From Aporrectodea caliginosa (taxonomy: Eukaryota; Annelida; Clitellata; Crassiclitellata; Lumbricidae): a DNA stretch of 64,000 nt. This document shows positions 33,077 through 43,984 of the stretch, piece by piece. The stretch covers positions 1,445,001 through 1,509,000 of the forward strand of contig JACEVL010000469.1 in the NCBI GenBank assembly GCA_020284085.1, given 5' to 3'. The translations under genes and the position numbers were made by a program. A model generated the notes under the pieces. That model worked only from the letters and a program-made list of their open reading frames with translations, did no database searches and had not been told where the DNA came from. The first letter of the stretch is position 1. The number at the start of each line of letters is the position of its first letter.

Positions 33077-33442
33077 CAGTGGTTCCCAACATTATTCAGA
33101 GCAAGGCATTCTTACTAAAATCATTCTGCAAATGGCATCAGTTCTGGCCTTTATTTTTCTCTGAGTTCTTTATCTTGATGACGAGCAAACCCTTCTGTCA
33201 TCTGGCTGCGGCCCCCTAGAACAGGTGCACGCAGTGTTTCCGTTAACGCCCAAATGGCCATTTTTACATCCGTAAAAAGCGTCCAAAATGTCCCAACTTT
33301 TTCGATGTGATAGCCAAAAGAAATGAGCTACGTCCAAAAAATTCTAGGTAAAGGCGTAAATACGTCCTCTTTTTTGACTCTAACGGAAACACTGGGTGCA
33401 CGGCACCCTTAGGTGCCACGGCACCCAAGATGTGAAACACTG
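33077..33442. mobile_element. older hAT MITE (host of a nested insertion)
   Basis: The ends CAGTGGTTCCCAAC and (reverse) CAGTGTTTCACATC are diverged hAT-type inverted repeats. The flanking octamers GATTAATC (33069-33076) and GATTAAAA (33443-33450) share six of eight bases. Without the nested element and its extra octamer, it is about 195 bp long. Confidence 0.65.
33232..33394. mobile_element. hAT MITE nested in an older one, perfect ends and target duplication
   Basis: The inverted ends CAGTGTTTCCGTTA/TAACGGAAACACTG are identical over 14 bp. The octamer GGTGCACG flanks both sides exactly (33224-33231 and 33395-33402). Length is 163 bp, with no coding capacity. Confidence 0.92.
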
Positions 33443-33450
33443 GATTAAAA

Positions 33451-34178
33451 AAAAAAAGCAATTGAGTAGTATAACAAGTCAGACCGTCCCTGCCAGCATT
33501 TACTTGGACATTAGACCCATAGGGGCTCCATACAGGTTCCATATAGGGATATAGGTCCTAGAGAGTTCTGCTTGCTGCAATTACTTGCCGCTGGCTATTA
33601 GACTAAAGTTTATAATTATTTTCATGATTACGTGGCAGGCAGGTAGCAAGTAATACCAGAGACCACAACTGGTCTTCTCACATTGACTGACTGTTAGGCC
33701 GTTAGTCTATTGCACTGTAACTCGTGCCTCGTAAGCAAATTTTGCTCCTGTCCTGCTGCTGATGTCTTTGTCGAAACTCGGAGACCGCAATTAAAACAGC
33801 AAGCAAACTATTTAGCAAACCTAGTTGCTAGCAGCCGCTAGCTATGCGACTGGTTTCATCTTGAGGGCTTAGTGGTGGCGGCACCGAGGACTAACCATAG
33901 GATGTCTGTCTCAACAGACTGAGCTGGTTGACCGGATTATAGCTTGGCTTTGATGCATTGTGCATTAGATACCAGCACTTTAGAAGCTACTAATTAATAT
34001 TTATTATTAAAAATAAATTTATAGTACAGGACAGGATTTGCCTTATACTGTTACTGTTTACTTGGATGTTTTGATATTTAGCTCTGTATCATATTTGATA
34101 AATTGAACATAAAACATGGTTATCATTAATACTGAAATATCAGTGTTCTAATGAGTGTGTGTATTTATTTTTCAAGAA
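33451..34178 (+). other. upstream region of the zinc-finger gene
   Basis: AT-rich non-coding sequence ending in GTATTTATTTTTCAAG just before the start codon. This looks like a splice acceptor, so a non-coding first exon probably lies further left. It could not be placed. Confidence 0.45.
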
Positions 34179-37100
34179 ATGAATCGTCAGACGAACTCTG
34201 ATTTCAGTTACAATCAAGATGGTCGCACATTTCGTTGGATTCCATTAAGTGTTGAAAGTGCAGCTTCTGCGTCTGATACATCCTTTGGTGGTGTTGATCC
34301 TATAGTCATCATCCCTGATAAAGATGAGTGTCCTGAAGAACTTGCAAGTAAAGAGTCGTCTCTAAAGTATGAGAAGAGTAGTGATCCTTTAAATGCTGGG
34401 CCCAAAAATATGATGCAGTTTCAGGTGCAAGATCAGCAGGTTTTTGGTAGGAAGCCACAGCATCCTTTGTCTCAGAATGCTGATTCTCACCAAAGAGAAA
34501 CTCAGTTAGCGAAAGGGTTCTCCAGTGTTCCAGTGTCTGGCTTTCCAGCTTCTGCGAACCAGCCTAATATTTTCCAGGTTACATCAGGAAATCCGATGTC
34601 AAGCACAGTGATAACAGATGCGGACAGCTTCCCTCGAACAATGAGTCAATTTCCACAGTATCCCGCTGTCATGACGCCATTGGGCTACATGAGCATGCCA
34701 TCACAGGGTACTGGTGGTAAAGTATACCCTTTGCAACCGCCTGACTGTTCGAATACATCATCTAGAACTGGAGCTCTTGGTGCTGGTTCAAATGTTGGAG
34801 TACCGGGCAATCAGCTTTATACTGCCGTTCCAAACGTTGGGCTGCAGACTTCCAGGGACACCTCTGCGCCCATACGTTTCTCTAGTATGGTTCAACCTCA
34901 ACAACTTCCAAGGAGAGTTTTTGAACCTCAACTGGCAAGAGCTCCTGCTCCGCTTGTGACTTCATCACAGGCTTCTCCTCAGCGATACACTTCTTCCCAA
35001 AGCACAAGTTCACAGAATGTGGGACAGCCCTCTGTCGTCATACTCCTACGACAGAATCCGAGCATTTCCAGCAAGGTCCAAGATCAGCCACTTCAGAATT
35101 CCGTGCCTCGTCACCTGTCCGCCGCGGGTAGTGATCAGCCAAAGATTCTGAGCACGGAATCACTTCGCTCGTCGGGTGATCAGAACATACAACGTCGAGT
35201 TCAGGGTAGTTCAGAGCAGTCGATCACCGGTCTGGCTTTTCATAGGGAACTGCAACCACAAGAATCCGCACAGAGCCTGCGAAAAGTTTCCTCCTATAGT
35301 CAGGACCATGCTCAGATGCCGGAATGTGTGAAGTGTGATAGGGACATCAAGGCACCACCGGTAGAAGATACGGCAGTTGATATGACCTGCCAACCAACTG
35401 AACAAGGCTTCAATCTATCAAACAGACCACAACAAAGTACAGCTGACAATCAGTATGTACAGCAACAAAGTTCAGAGGGTAGTCACGGCGTGCAACAATG
35501 GACGGCAGCTTCACTGGGTGGTAGAAATTTGCAACCGACTGGTCCAAACTTTCAACAAAGAGGTTCCATGAGTGGCCAGATATTTCAGCCACAAGGTTCC
35601 GTGAGCGGTCAAAGTCCTACTAAACAACAGAATGTCATGAACGCTCCAAAATTTCAGCCGCAGAGCTCTTTGGATGCTTCGAATCGGCTACCACAGGGTT
35701 CATTTGGTGGTCAATCACAGAGTCTACTGAATGTTCAGAATTTGGAACCACAAGCTGCATTGTTTGGTAACAGTTTTCAGTCACAGGATTCGCTGGGCGT
35801 TCAGCAACCACAGAATTCAGTGCAGAATGTACAACAACAAAGTTCAGTGGGTGTTGGCGTTGCCCATAATGCTGACGTAAACACGAGACTTCAGACACAG
35901 TTTGCTGCCCGACCGTGCTTTCAGAATCAACAGCTGCCAGCAGCCGTGGAGAGTCATTTAGAACACCTGCGTCACAATCAGCCTTTGGCTGAAAGTCGTC
36001 AAACTCCGGAGTCGGTCAACAGTAACATGCAACATCAGTTCGGCACCCTTCTTTCTAGTCAGGAAACAGAAAATCCGACAGCGAGGCAATCGGAGCATTC
36101 TTCAGCTCGTCCAGCTTCGAATCAGAGTTCTGATTTCAATCAGTTTACCCCTGCTCAGTTCTTCAATAAGGCTGTCCAGGAAATGCTCACTCATCCGAAT
36201 TCTCCTGCACTGACGTCCCTGTCTGAGGGATCCCTTGGCAGCCGTTCTGCCTCTGTGGGCTTGCCTTCACAGACATACAACGCCGTAGCAGGGGCACAGA
36301 ATACCGACATGGCTGCGGGAAACTTTCAGTTCTCTCACGCTGCGGCTGCTTTGCCTTCATTTCAGAGCTTGTCTCAGCAGCAGGCAGTTGGACAACAAGT
36401 GCAACAGCAGCAGTTGCAACAACAAATGCAGCAGATGCAACAACAGCAGCAACAACAAACGCAACAGCAGCAAGCAGCTCAACAACAGCAACAACTAATG
36501 CAAATGCAGCAGGAGTTGGTGGAGCAACTGCAGCGGCAACAATTGCAACAGCAGCCAGTGCAACAGCAGCAGTTGCAACAGCAACAGCAGTTGCAGCAGC
36601 AGTTGCAGGAACAGATGCAGCAGCAGCAACTCCTACAGCAGCTGCAGTCAAACTTTGGTGCTCTGTGGCCGGCTATGGCTCAAGTGGGTTCTAACCAGAC
36701 GATGTTTGCGAACAACGCCTCTGCTGCACCCGTTCTTGGCAGTGACCAGCTCTCTCAGCTTCTGCCTTTTGTAATGGCAAATTTACCTATGCTGAACCTT
36801 CTGTCTCAGTCATATCCAGCTCTGACGAATCCTTCACTCGGTGGCTTTAATGCCTTTTCGATGCCGCAACAAAACCCATTTCAGCAGCAAATGGCAAACA
36901 TTTTGGCTGCATCCATGGCGCAGTCATTGGGTGCTCAGTGTATGGCTCCGGTCGGTCCTTCAGGGCTTGAGACCAACACGCTGGCCGGCCTTCTCTCGCA
37001 GATGCTGACTCCAAATAGTCTGGTTTCGCAATCACCAGCACCTTCTCCTCAGCCCATCCTCTCGCAGCAATCCGGTGATTGTGCATCTGCCAACAATGTG

Positions 37101-40100
37101 ATGCAGATGATGCTGCAGAGTCTGAGAGGACCAGAGTTCAGTGGCTGTTCAGCAGGTCAGCAGCTGCTCAAGAGTCTTCCGTCGCTGTTCGGCTCTTCGT
37201 CTGAGAGCAGTTCACGACCTGCATCCGTGGCTGGACTGGGTCTGAGCATTGACGAGCTGTCCGTTCATTCCCTTGTTGAACAACCTCCAACTGTTGCAAC
37301 TGGTGGACTCAAGTCATCCGTTCAGTCCACTGCTGAACAAGCTCCGGATGTTTCTGCACGGACCGGGAAGCCTGATTCGAGAAAAGTCTCCCCTGCCAGG
37401 CAGAAAAAACGAAAAGCCAAGGGTAGATCGCCAAAGAAGAAGAGTCGCAAAGTGGCAGCAGGCGTAAAAGACAAAAGCGCCAACCTTCACGGAGACAGCG
37501 ACCAATCTGGAAACGAGTTGGAGCAGAAGAATCGAGGAGAAATCGAGCAGGATGAGAGTGATGCCAATGAATCGGAGGATGCCGGGGAAGATGGGGTGGG
37601 AGGTGATAACGAAGATGCCTTAGACGTAAATCCTAGAGTCTATATTGATGTGGCGTGGGATCCCAGTTGCTCGCCCACAAAAGCTACTTTAGTGAAGCCG
37701 TTAAGCGCCAGCAAGTGTGTGATAAGGAATGGTCGTCGTATCAAGCTGAAGAAAGGCCAGCAGAAGAGGGCAGGACTTAATCCAGTTAATCAGGCATCAG
37801 ATGGCAACTCGAGAGCTGCTGGACGTAAGCGGAAAGCTGATAAAACACATGAAGCCGAGAGTTCACGTAAGAAAGAGCGGTTGTCCAGTGACGAAGAAAG
37901 GGACGACGCAGAGTCTGAGCCTTCGGAGGCTGAATTGTCACTTAAGGGGAAGCAAAAGACTCGAGAACAAGGCGAGAGGTCTGCTTCTCTAAGATCTGGA
38001 GGAAAAGCAGGCGGAAGAGCCTTGCGGAGTGTGAGAGGTCAGTCAGTTGCAGGGAACACAGCAGAGGGAAAGTCAAGAGGTGTAGCTTCTCGAGGCAAAG
38101 CAACTTCGAGTTCTGGTGCAGGTCGTGGGAATCCGGCAACACGAAAAGGACTTGCGCAGGAACCTCAGAGGAAGGCAGAAGAAAGAACAAGTCATCTTAG
38201 AAACTTGGACAAGACTGGTAAGGCAGAAGAGAAAGCAAGCCGTACTTCAAGCGTAGAAAATCCAAGGAAGGCAGAAAAAACAGCGAGTCATCATGGAGGC
38301 TTAGACAAGACGGGGAAGGCAGAAGAAGAGACGAGTCATACCGAAAGTTCAGACAGTTCAAATGGTGGCGCTTCAGAGGACAGCCGTGGCAGTAGTTCAT
38401 CGTCTGATGTGGTTGATCCGCCATCGAAAGGTTCCCAAGAACCGGAGGGAAACAAGGCATCACTGCAGTGTGCAAAGAATCTGCCAGTGATAAGCATGCC
38501 GAAGTTGAGCCTGGTAAGTGTGGACTCTGCTCTGAAGCAGGCCAGTAAGATTCCAGCTGATCAGGAGAAATCAGGCGAGGTCCTTGGAGTGAGGAAGTGC
38601 AGGCTGAAGCAGATGGCGGCCGTGAGCCAACCTCCTCCGGATTCAGACAGCGATAACGATCGACGTGGATCGTATTCCGACAGCAGTTCCAGCGGGGATT
38701 TCGGTTCTACTCGTGATCATTGGAAGCCAAAATCAAAAGCCAATAGAAAGGGAAAAAGTCCAGTATTCAGCATCAAACACAGAAAGAATGTAGCTGTGAC
38801 TTTCAAGAAAATGGAGCCCGATAGTGCAGGGGGTGTAGACAACCGAAATGCCGGGCCAGTCTCGTCGAGTAGTCGCGTAGAAGAGGGTGCATCTCAGAGC
38901 AACGTTGGCACTGCAACGACAACAAGTGCCGAGTCCTCAACACAAAATCCTGCTAACTTTGGCTACGTTAGGCGCGGTAGGGGAAGACCCTCGCTTTTCC
39001 AGACCTTTCAGTCAGAATTGTCCACCGCTAACGCCACCAACACCACGCCTACAGCCACTGTGTCCGCAGCGGGTGGCGGTCGGACATCGCCTCCGATGCC
39101 AGTGTTGATCAAAGAAACGACAGTGCGGGCAGTGGCACGCATTAGCCCTCTTGTACCTCCGCCGCCTGGTGACGAAGCACTGAAAGACAAGCTAAAGTCT
39201 GTCGAACTGATGAACAGCTTAAACGATCACGTCGACAGTCAACTGCAGACAGTCTTTGTGAAGCTGGACGAATCGAGCGACGTCATGAACGTCCTAATCA
39301 GCTTCAAGGCGCTTGGCGACAACATGGTCTTTCAATGTACATTCTGTCCGTTTACCGACTTCTCGGCAAAAGTTGTGAGCGACCACGTCCGCAGGTTGCA
39401 CCTGAACTATATGTTTGCGGCCACAAGAACCCCGATGCCCACGGGAGACGTTATCTATCTCTTCTGTCGTCACTGCAGCTTTGTCACGCACGACCGAATC
39501 TCGATGTGGATTCACTTCGAGATCTGTCACGGAGTCCCGGACATCGTCTACGGTTCGGACGTCACGGAAGTGGTTCCGCAAGTGAGCAGACGATTAGTCC
39601 TCAACCGTGAGCAGCAGGCGATTGTGCCTTCCTTCTACCAGTGTCTTGACTGCGACCTCCTGGTTGCGGACCATCGACACATTGCAGAGCACGCCGTGAA
39701 GACCCACTGCGAGGACGGCAGCTGCTACCGAGGATGTTTCGCAAAGGCCAGGGTCATCAACAAGCCCAAGTCTGCTCCCATTCAGGTGACCTACAGCCAG
39801 CTACTGAGCGACGAGTATATCGACCAACGAAAGGAAGTATTCATCTGCTGTCGATGCAGCTACATTGCATATGCAGAATTCCTTGCGATCTCGCATCACA
39901 TTTTGTCCCATCTCGAGCTTAAAATGCTCTACGTGTGCCATGTCGAGGGATGTGGTAATCGGGAAGGGAGTGCGGAGGCAGCTATACACCACCTGAAGAC
40001 AGTTCATGCAGATCTGAGCGCTCGTATCCTGCGGGGAACGGTGACGCTTGTATTGCAGTCGACTAGCGACTCGTCACTGCTGCGAGAATGTGAGATGGAC

Positions 40101-40361
40101 GGCCGCAAAGACAGCGGAAAGAAAAAGGCAGTTTCACAGAAGACGAGTGTGGTGCAACCGGTAAACGCAACCAAAACAACGGGTGTTGGAGTGGAAAAAC
40201 CAGCTTCAGCAAAGAGCAAAGGAGAGGGCAGTGATGCAACTGCTGGCGAGTCGACATCCGAAGATTCTTCGCATGAGCGCCCGTCGAGTGCTTCCAGTGC
40301 CAGTAAGAAAACGGACAAGAAGAAGGCTAAGCAGTCTAAGCATGGCCAGAAGTATAACTGA
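34179..40361 (+). CDS. large C2H2 zinc-finger protein with Gln-rich N-terminal half and AT-hook, intronless coding region
   Basis: One uninterrupted frame of 2060 codons. The ATG at 34179 is chosen because a likely acceptor (TTTTTCAAG) lies just before it; the frame also extends eight codons upstream without an ATG. Residues 1-1070 are Ser/Gln-rich, with a polyglutamine-like stretch of mixed CAA/CAG codons at about 731-823. A basic patch (RQKKRKAKGRSPKKKSRK, near 1073-1092) is a probable nuclear signal, followed by acidic and Ser/Lys-rich low-complexity sequence. An AT-hook core RRGRGRP lies at 1598-1604. Five C2H2 fingers follow: C1720/C1723/H1736/H1741, C1763/C1766/H1779/H1784, C1822/C1825/H1838/H1843, C1890/C1893/H1906/H1911 and C1920/C1925/H1938/H1943. 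The layout suggests a chromatin or transcription regulator. I recognise no named family. POGZ-like proteins were considered, but no CENP-B helix or DDE domain follows. A Lys/Ser-rich tail ends the protein. Confidence 0.9.
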   Translation: MNRQTNSDFSYNQDGRTFRWIPLSVESAASASDTSFGGVDPIVIIPDKDECPEELASKESSLKYEKSSDPLNAGPKNMMQFQVQDQQVFGRKPQHPLSQNADSHQRETQLAKGFSSVPVSGFPASANQPNIFQVTSGNPMSSTVITDADSFPRTMSQFPQYPAVMTPLGYMSMPSQGTGGKVYPLQPPDCSNTSSRTGALGAGSNVGVPGNQLYTAVPNVGLQTSRDTSAPIRFSSMVQPQQLPRRVFEPQLARAPAPLVTSSQASPQRYTSSQSTSSQNVGQPSVVILLRQNPSISSKVQDQPLQNSVPRHLSAAGSDQPKILSTESLRSSGDQNIQRRVQGSSEQSITGLAFHRELQPQESAQSLRKVSSYSQDHAQMPECVKCDRDIKAPPVEDTAVDMTCQPTEQGFNLSNRPQQSTADNQYVQQQSSEGSHGVQQWTAASLGGRNLQPTGPNFQQRGSMSGQIFQPQGSVSGQSPTKQQNVMNAPKFQPQSSLDASNRLPQGSFGGQSQSLLNVQNLEPQAALFGNSFQSQDSLGVQQPQNSVQNVQQQSSVGVGVAHNADVNTRLQTQFAARPCFQNQQLPAAVESHLEHLRHNQPLAESRQTPESVNSNMQHQFGTLLSSQETENPTARQSEHSSARPASNQSSDFNQFTPAQFFNKAVQEMLTHPNSPALTSLSEGSLGSRSASVGLPSQTYNAVAGAQNTDMAAGNFQFSHAAAALPSFQSLSQQQAVGQQVQQQQLQQQMQQMQQQQQQQTQQQQAAQQQQQLMQMQQELVEQLQRQQLQQQPVQQQQLQQQQQLQQQLQEQMQQQQLLQQLQSNFGALWPAMAQVGSNQTMFANNASAAPVLGSDQLSQLLPFVMANLPMLNLLSQSYPALTNPSLGGFNAFSMPQQNPFQQQMANILAASMAQSLGAQCMAPVGPSGLETNTLAGLLSQMLTPNSLVSQSPAPSPQPILSQQSGDCASANNVMQMMLQSLRGPEFSGCSAGQQLLKSLPSLFGSSSESSSRPASVAGLGLSIDELSVHSLVEQPPTVATGGLKSSVQSTAEQAPDVSARTGKPDSRKVSPARQKKRKAKGRSPKKKSRKVAAGVKDKSANLHGDSDQSGNELEQKNRGEIEQDESDANESEDAGEDGVGGDNEDALDVNPRVYIDVAWDPSCSPTKATLVKPLSASKCVIRNGRRIKLKKGQQKRAGLNPVNQASDGNSRAAGRKRKADKTHEAESSRKKERLSSDEERDDAESEPSEAELSLKGKQKTREQGERSASLRSGGKAGGRALRSVRGQSVAGNTAEGKSRGVASRGKATSSSGAGRGNPATRKGLAQEPQRKAEERTSHLRNLDKTGKAEEKASRTSSVENPRKAEKTASHHGGLDKTGKAEEETSHTESSDSSNGGASEDSRGSSSSSDVVDPPSKGSQEPEGNKASLQCAKNLPVISMPKLSLVSVDSALKQASKIPADQEKSGEVLGVRKCRLKQMAAVSQPPPDSDSDNDRRGSYSDSSSSGDFGSTRDHWKPKSKANRKGKSPVFSIKHRKNVAVTFKKMEPDSAGGVDNRNAGPVSSSSRVEEGASQSNVGTATTTSAESSTQNPANFGYVRRGRGRPSLFQTFQSELSTANATNTTPTATVSAAGGGRTSPPMPVLIKETTVRAVARISPLVPPPPGDEALKDKLKSVELMNSLNDHVDSQLQTVFVKLDESSDVMNVLISFKALGDNMVFQCTFCPFTDFSAKVVSDHVRRLHLNYMFAATRTPMPTGDVIYLFCRHCSFVTHDRISMWIHFEICHGVPDIVYGSDVTEVVPQVSRRLVLNREQQAIVPSFYQCLDCDLLVADHRHIAEHAVKTHCEDGSCYRGCFAKARVINKPKSAPIQVTYSQLLSDEYIDQRKEVFICCRCSYIAYAEFLAISHHILSHLELKMLYVCHVEGCGNREGSAEAAIHHLKTVHADLSARILRGTVTLVLQSTSDSSLLRECEMDGRKDSGKKKAVSQKTSVVQPVNATKTTGVGVEKPASAKSKGEGSDATAGESTSEDSSHERPSSASSASKKTDKKKAKQSKHGQKYN
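36373..36650 (+). repeat. polyglutamine-coding CAA/CAG tract
   Basis: In-frame CAA and CAG codons interrupted by Met, Leu, Val and Glu codons, at residues 731-823 of the zinc-finger protein. The mixture of CAA and CAG makes it less prone to slippage than pure CAG. The 154-codon minus frame over it (poly Ala/Val) is a shadow. Confidence 0.9.
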
Positions 40362-43150
40362 TTTCAAATGCATAAGAAGCAGAACTATTTTTATCTTTTT
40401 TCGGTTTGCTCAAAATGGTGCTTGCGAGCCAACCCTCTGATTTGAAAAGCCATTACGATCAATGCATTTTATTTTTGGACAGCAGTTCCATTGGATCTTT
40501 TGTTTCCCTGAAAATGAAAATCAAGTTGTTTGGACCATGCATTTGATATTTGAATTGTTTCGTACTGTTAAAAGCATTTAATGCCCTGTGCATTTATATA
40601 GCTGTGCTTTGAATTCTCAGTTTCCTTAACAATATGTTGAAAATTAACCTGTTCACCAGTTTCTTTTTTCGTACTAGATGATGAAGGCACAATGCGAATT
40701 GCACATGTAATCAACTGCTTTGCTGTTTTGTTTTTGTCCACACATCTGTCTCGTTTTGCTATTCGAGTCTTATTGATAAGTTTAAATTTTTATCCCACAG
40801 TGTTGGGTGAAAGCCAGCATTCTAATTCACCAAGTGAAACGACTTTGAGTAATTTTCTTTCTGACCCAATTTTTTTAGTCGAATCAGCTCTGCAGTCACA
40901 AGAGCCCTGTTTATGCATATCAAACTTAATTGCAATTCGGGTGTAAAATTAAAATATATTTTCATTTGATTTAAGTTTTTGAACTGCTTACTCCAAAAAT
41001 GTGAGTCTTCTTTGCGAACTAACATTGCAATCAAGTCTGGATGGGGTTTGGCTCGAGTTTTGAGCACTAACTACAGCAGAAGCGGTGGTAATACGTAGAA
41101 TGTGTATGAACAGCATTTATCAAAAGCTGCTAGCATGAGGGGTCATCCATCTAGGACAGCTACACTGTTTAGTTTTAAATGCTCCCTTCTACACTGAGAG
41201 ACTGGCAGAAGCCTAAACACTTGAAGAACCAAGTGTTTGAAACGAACTCTTCTATGCTTTCGGCTTTGTGCCGTGTATAGTATTGTGTTTAAGCGTTTAA
41301 CAGACTGGATCATTTTTGTAAAGTATCTGTATATATGTGTGTGTGCTGAAAGGTTTGATTCATTTCTTCAACTTTAGCTTTTGTGTTTTTCGTTCCAACA
41401 TGGTATAGCGACATGTATACCAGGGCTTGGCTTTGAACCTAACTTGGTTTCTGTGTTGTGAGTAAAGCAATCTGAGATCGGTAGATCACAAGTAGATATA
41501 CTATAATGTCGTCCTGATTTTTTTGCATTTCATGCTTCGTTCAATGTTTCGCATACTTACCTGTAATTAAGGTTTTAAAACACATTTACACAAGAAATTT
41601 TATGCTAAGGCGTTACTTTGGTTATAGCTGTAATAAAACATTTTTGTAGCTCATCCTCGAGATAGACAAATCTTTTATGATATTGCTTACTAAATTACTG
41701 AGGGACTAGGTAACTGCTATTATTGCCATCATACCTTTGTTCATTGTGAACTCAATTTTGACCTTTTAGACTGGTGCATTCTTCTGAAACTTGCTTGTTA
41801 CTAGAGCGTAGGTTTGGGAAATTCTGTACTTTCGTGTGTTGCTACCCTTTTACGTGAACCATCTTTGCAAAAGGCATGGCTTACCAACTCACTATCATCA
41901 TTTGAATCATTGTCGTGACCCATGGTTTTACTCTAGCATTTGCGTGACTTTCTCATGGCCCCCGACAAACTTTCAACCGTGCCTGAGATTCAGATTGTCT
42001 GACTTTGTGCAGGTGATAGGTGCTTTAAAAGTAATAAAACCACACGAAATTTAGAAAAATTTGAAAACAGCATAAAAGCAAAACTTATTTCATGAGATGG
42101 CAAGATGTGGCTGCTTAGCATTGATTGTGGATTGATACCTCTGATAGTGGACATTTGCGAATGTTGAATATTCTGTCTTGTTGATTGGCATTTTGATGAT
42201 GATTGAATATTGTCTCTACCAGAGCAGTACTCAAATGTTGAATATTCTGTACTGCTGGGTATTATTACTTGGACAAAGCTTGTATTCTCGATTGCGAGTA
42301 GCATTTGGATGTTAGGTGAATGTTCCATCTCGTCAATTAGTATTTGATGAATTTTGGCCATTCTCTCTTGAGAAAGGTGAAATTTTCTGCATTGTTGAGT
42401 GGTATTGGACAATACTGATGCATTTATTAGTACTGGGTAGTTAAAATATTTTTCTCTGTTGCTGTGAAGACAGTATTTGGCTAGGTTTTCATGTTTCAAC
42501 ATATTCCAGACTAACTGCATACATGTACATCAGAACTCTCTTATGCATATTTGAAAGCACCTATCACATGATGTCTTATATACAGCAGTCTATATATCTA
42601 TTATCTATATATTAATTCTGGATTCAAATGACAACCATTCGCTTACCTGCCTGATCGCTGGATTTGACAATGTCAAACCTGTCTTGGCAAGTTTGTTGAT
42701 GAACTGATTCTTTCAACTTGGCCTTTTGGAGTGATGAAGAAATTTGCAGTTGTCATTATGGCAATATGAGTTGGCTAAATCTCAGCAGTTGCCAAGTATA
42801 AATTTTTTATAAGGCTTTTAATGTTTAGCCCTGCAAGGTTTAATTACATGTAGGGCACTGACAGCTTACCAAGAGGACAGTTTTGTGAAATTAATGTACA
42901 GCTTTCTCGTTAAGGGTTTGTTAGTTTTGCATTTTATGAAAACACAGTTCGAAAGAGCACCCTGGTGTTGTTACCTAATATGACTAGTCATAGTTTATGA
43001 AATGAATAGATAGAAATTATGTATTAGTGTAGATCACAGGGTCACAATGTCACAAGCACCATGTTGCCTGGTAACGATATTACCCGATAAAGATCTCACT
43101 TGGTCACGGTGTTAAACCGAGCATAACCATGCATACGTACTGATTTTTAT
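40362..43150 (+). other. 3' UTR and downstream spacer of the zinc-finger gene
   Basis: AT-rich, non-repetitive, with an AATAAA at 41632-41637 and another near 42033. A diverged tandem repeat of about 75 bp (words GTTGAATATTCTGT and GATTGGCATTTTGATGA) spans about 42130-42400. The 176-codon minus frame at 41990-42520 owes part of its length to it and shows no recognisable domain. Confidence 0.5.
41632..41637 (+). terminator. candidate poly(A) signal for the zinc-finger gene
   Basis: AATAAA 1.27 kb after the stop codon in T-rich context. A second one follows at about 42033. No transcript evidence is available. Confidence 0.35.
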
Positions 43151-43154
43151 TTTG

Positions 43155-43265
43155 ACTGAGCGCCTGTGAATAAGCTGATTCCATCGAGGTTAGCCTTACC
43201 TCGCACTGGGAGCGCTTCTGAAAGGCTTATGCTATGAGAAGCGCTTTATAAATGTTCAAATACAA
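43155..43265 (+). mobile_element. LINE/SINE 3' end fragments joined
   Basis: GAGCGCCTGTGAATAAGCTGATTCC is the family D type tail. It is followed by GGGAGCGCTTCTGAAAGGC and AGAAGCGCTTTATAAATGTT, a second stem-loop of the AGCGCYTCT type. This looks like a composite end carrying both hairpins. Confidence 0.5.
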
Positions 43266-43270
43266 TTATG

Positions 43271-43360
43271 AGGTGGCAAAGAAATATCGTGATTATCATT
43301 CCCAGGTCACTTTTTAGGTGGTGACGAAATATCGTGATTATCATTCCCAAGTCACTCATT
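43271..43360. repeat. 45-bp tandem duplication
   Basis: AGGTGGCAAAGAAATATCGT... and AGGTGGTGACGAAATATCGT... are two adjacent copies with period 45, differing at a few positions. They abut the 3' tail of the neighbouring LINE. Confidence 0.85.
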
Positions 43361-43361
43361 T

Positions 43362-43630
43362 AGTCATTACGAAAATTTGTATGGCGCAACTCTTGAAGGG
43401 GACTACTCGGGCGCTCCCAACCCCAACGCAGCCAAATAAAACCGTCGTAAGACAGAGGAATGTCTGAGAAGGGGTTCTAGGAAGGGAGCTGAGCATCAAG
43501 GGGAGGTCATTCCAGATCGAGGGACCTACCACCGAGATGGCACGGTTCTGCCTTAGTGGTGGTGTGAGCAAAAGGAACCGAGAGGATGCCTTGTTCAGCC
43601 GAGCGGAGGGTGCGCCGAGCACATAGGCCT
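43362..43630 (-). pseudogene. LINE family C: ORF2 C-terminus plus 3' end
   Basis: The minus frame reads QNRAISVVGPSIWNDLPLML, then SSLPRTPSQTF, the same C-terminal motif as the copy at 29885-30245. It is followed by the 3' end with GGGAGCGCCCGAGTAGTCC and CTTCAAGAGTTGCGCC in reverse, where the stem is damaged. It is 5'-truncated. Confidence 0.85.
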
Positions 43631-43984
43631 ATACGTGCGCTGGATTTAAAGGCGATCCGAACACTGCAATTTACTGCCAGACAAAATGTACCGCTGCCAG
43701 ATTGGTCTGTTCGCACCAGACATTTACTCCGAGAGTCTAGATTACTTTTTCGGGTGGCGTGGGCCTTCGGGCCACGTAAACGGGGCCAGTCGGGGATGTA
43801 GGCCGACGCTGATAAGGCGCTCTATAGATCCCGTTCTTGTGTTAAGTGTCTTGCCAGAGGTTGAATCGCCTTTGCCTTTTGCCGCTTTTCCAGGCACAAC
43901 TGCTGCTGGAATCCAGCAGAATGCAGCAGCTCTGGAATGCAGGGCTCCACGAATGAAGCAGGTGGAAAAGTGTTATGGCCTGGG

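Noticed and set aside
36187..36651. 154-codon minus-strand Ala/Val-rich frame
   Set aside because: It is the complement of the CAA/CAG polyglutamine tract of the zinc-finger gene.
34179..40361. Assignment of the zinc-finger gene as POGZ
   Set aside because: Although it has a long low-complexity N-terminal half and C2H2 fingers, the CENP-B-like helix and DDE domain expected after the fingers are missing, and the fingers are too few.
41990..42520. 176-codon minus-strand frame in the 3' region of the zinc-finger gene
   Set aside because: Part of its length comes from a diverged 75-bp tandem repeat. No family, promoter or splice support was seen.
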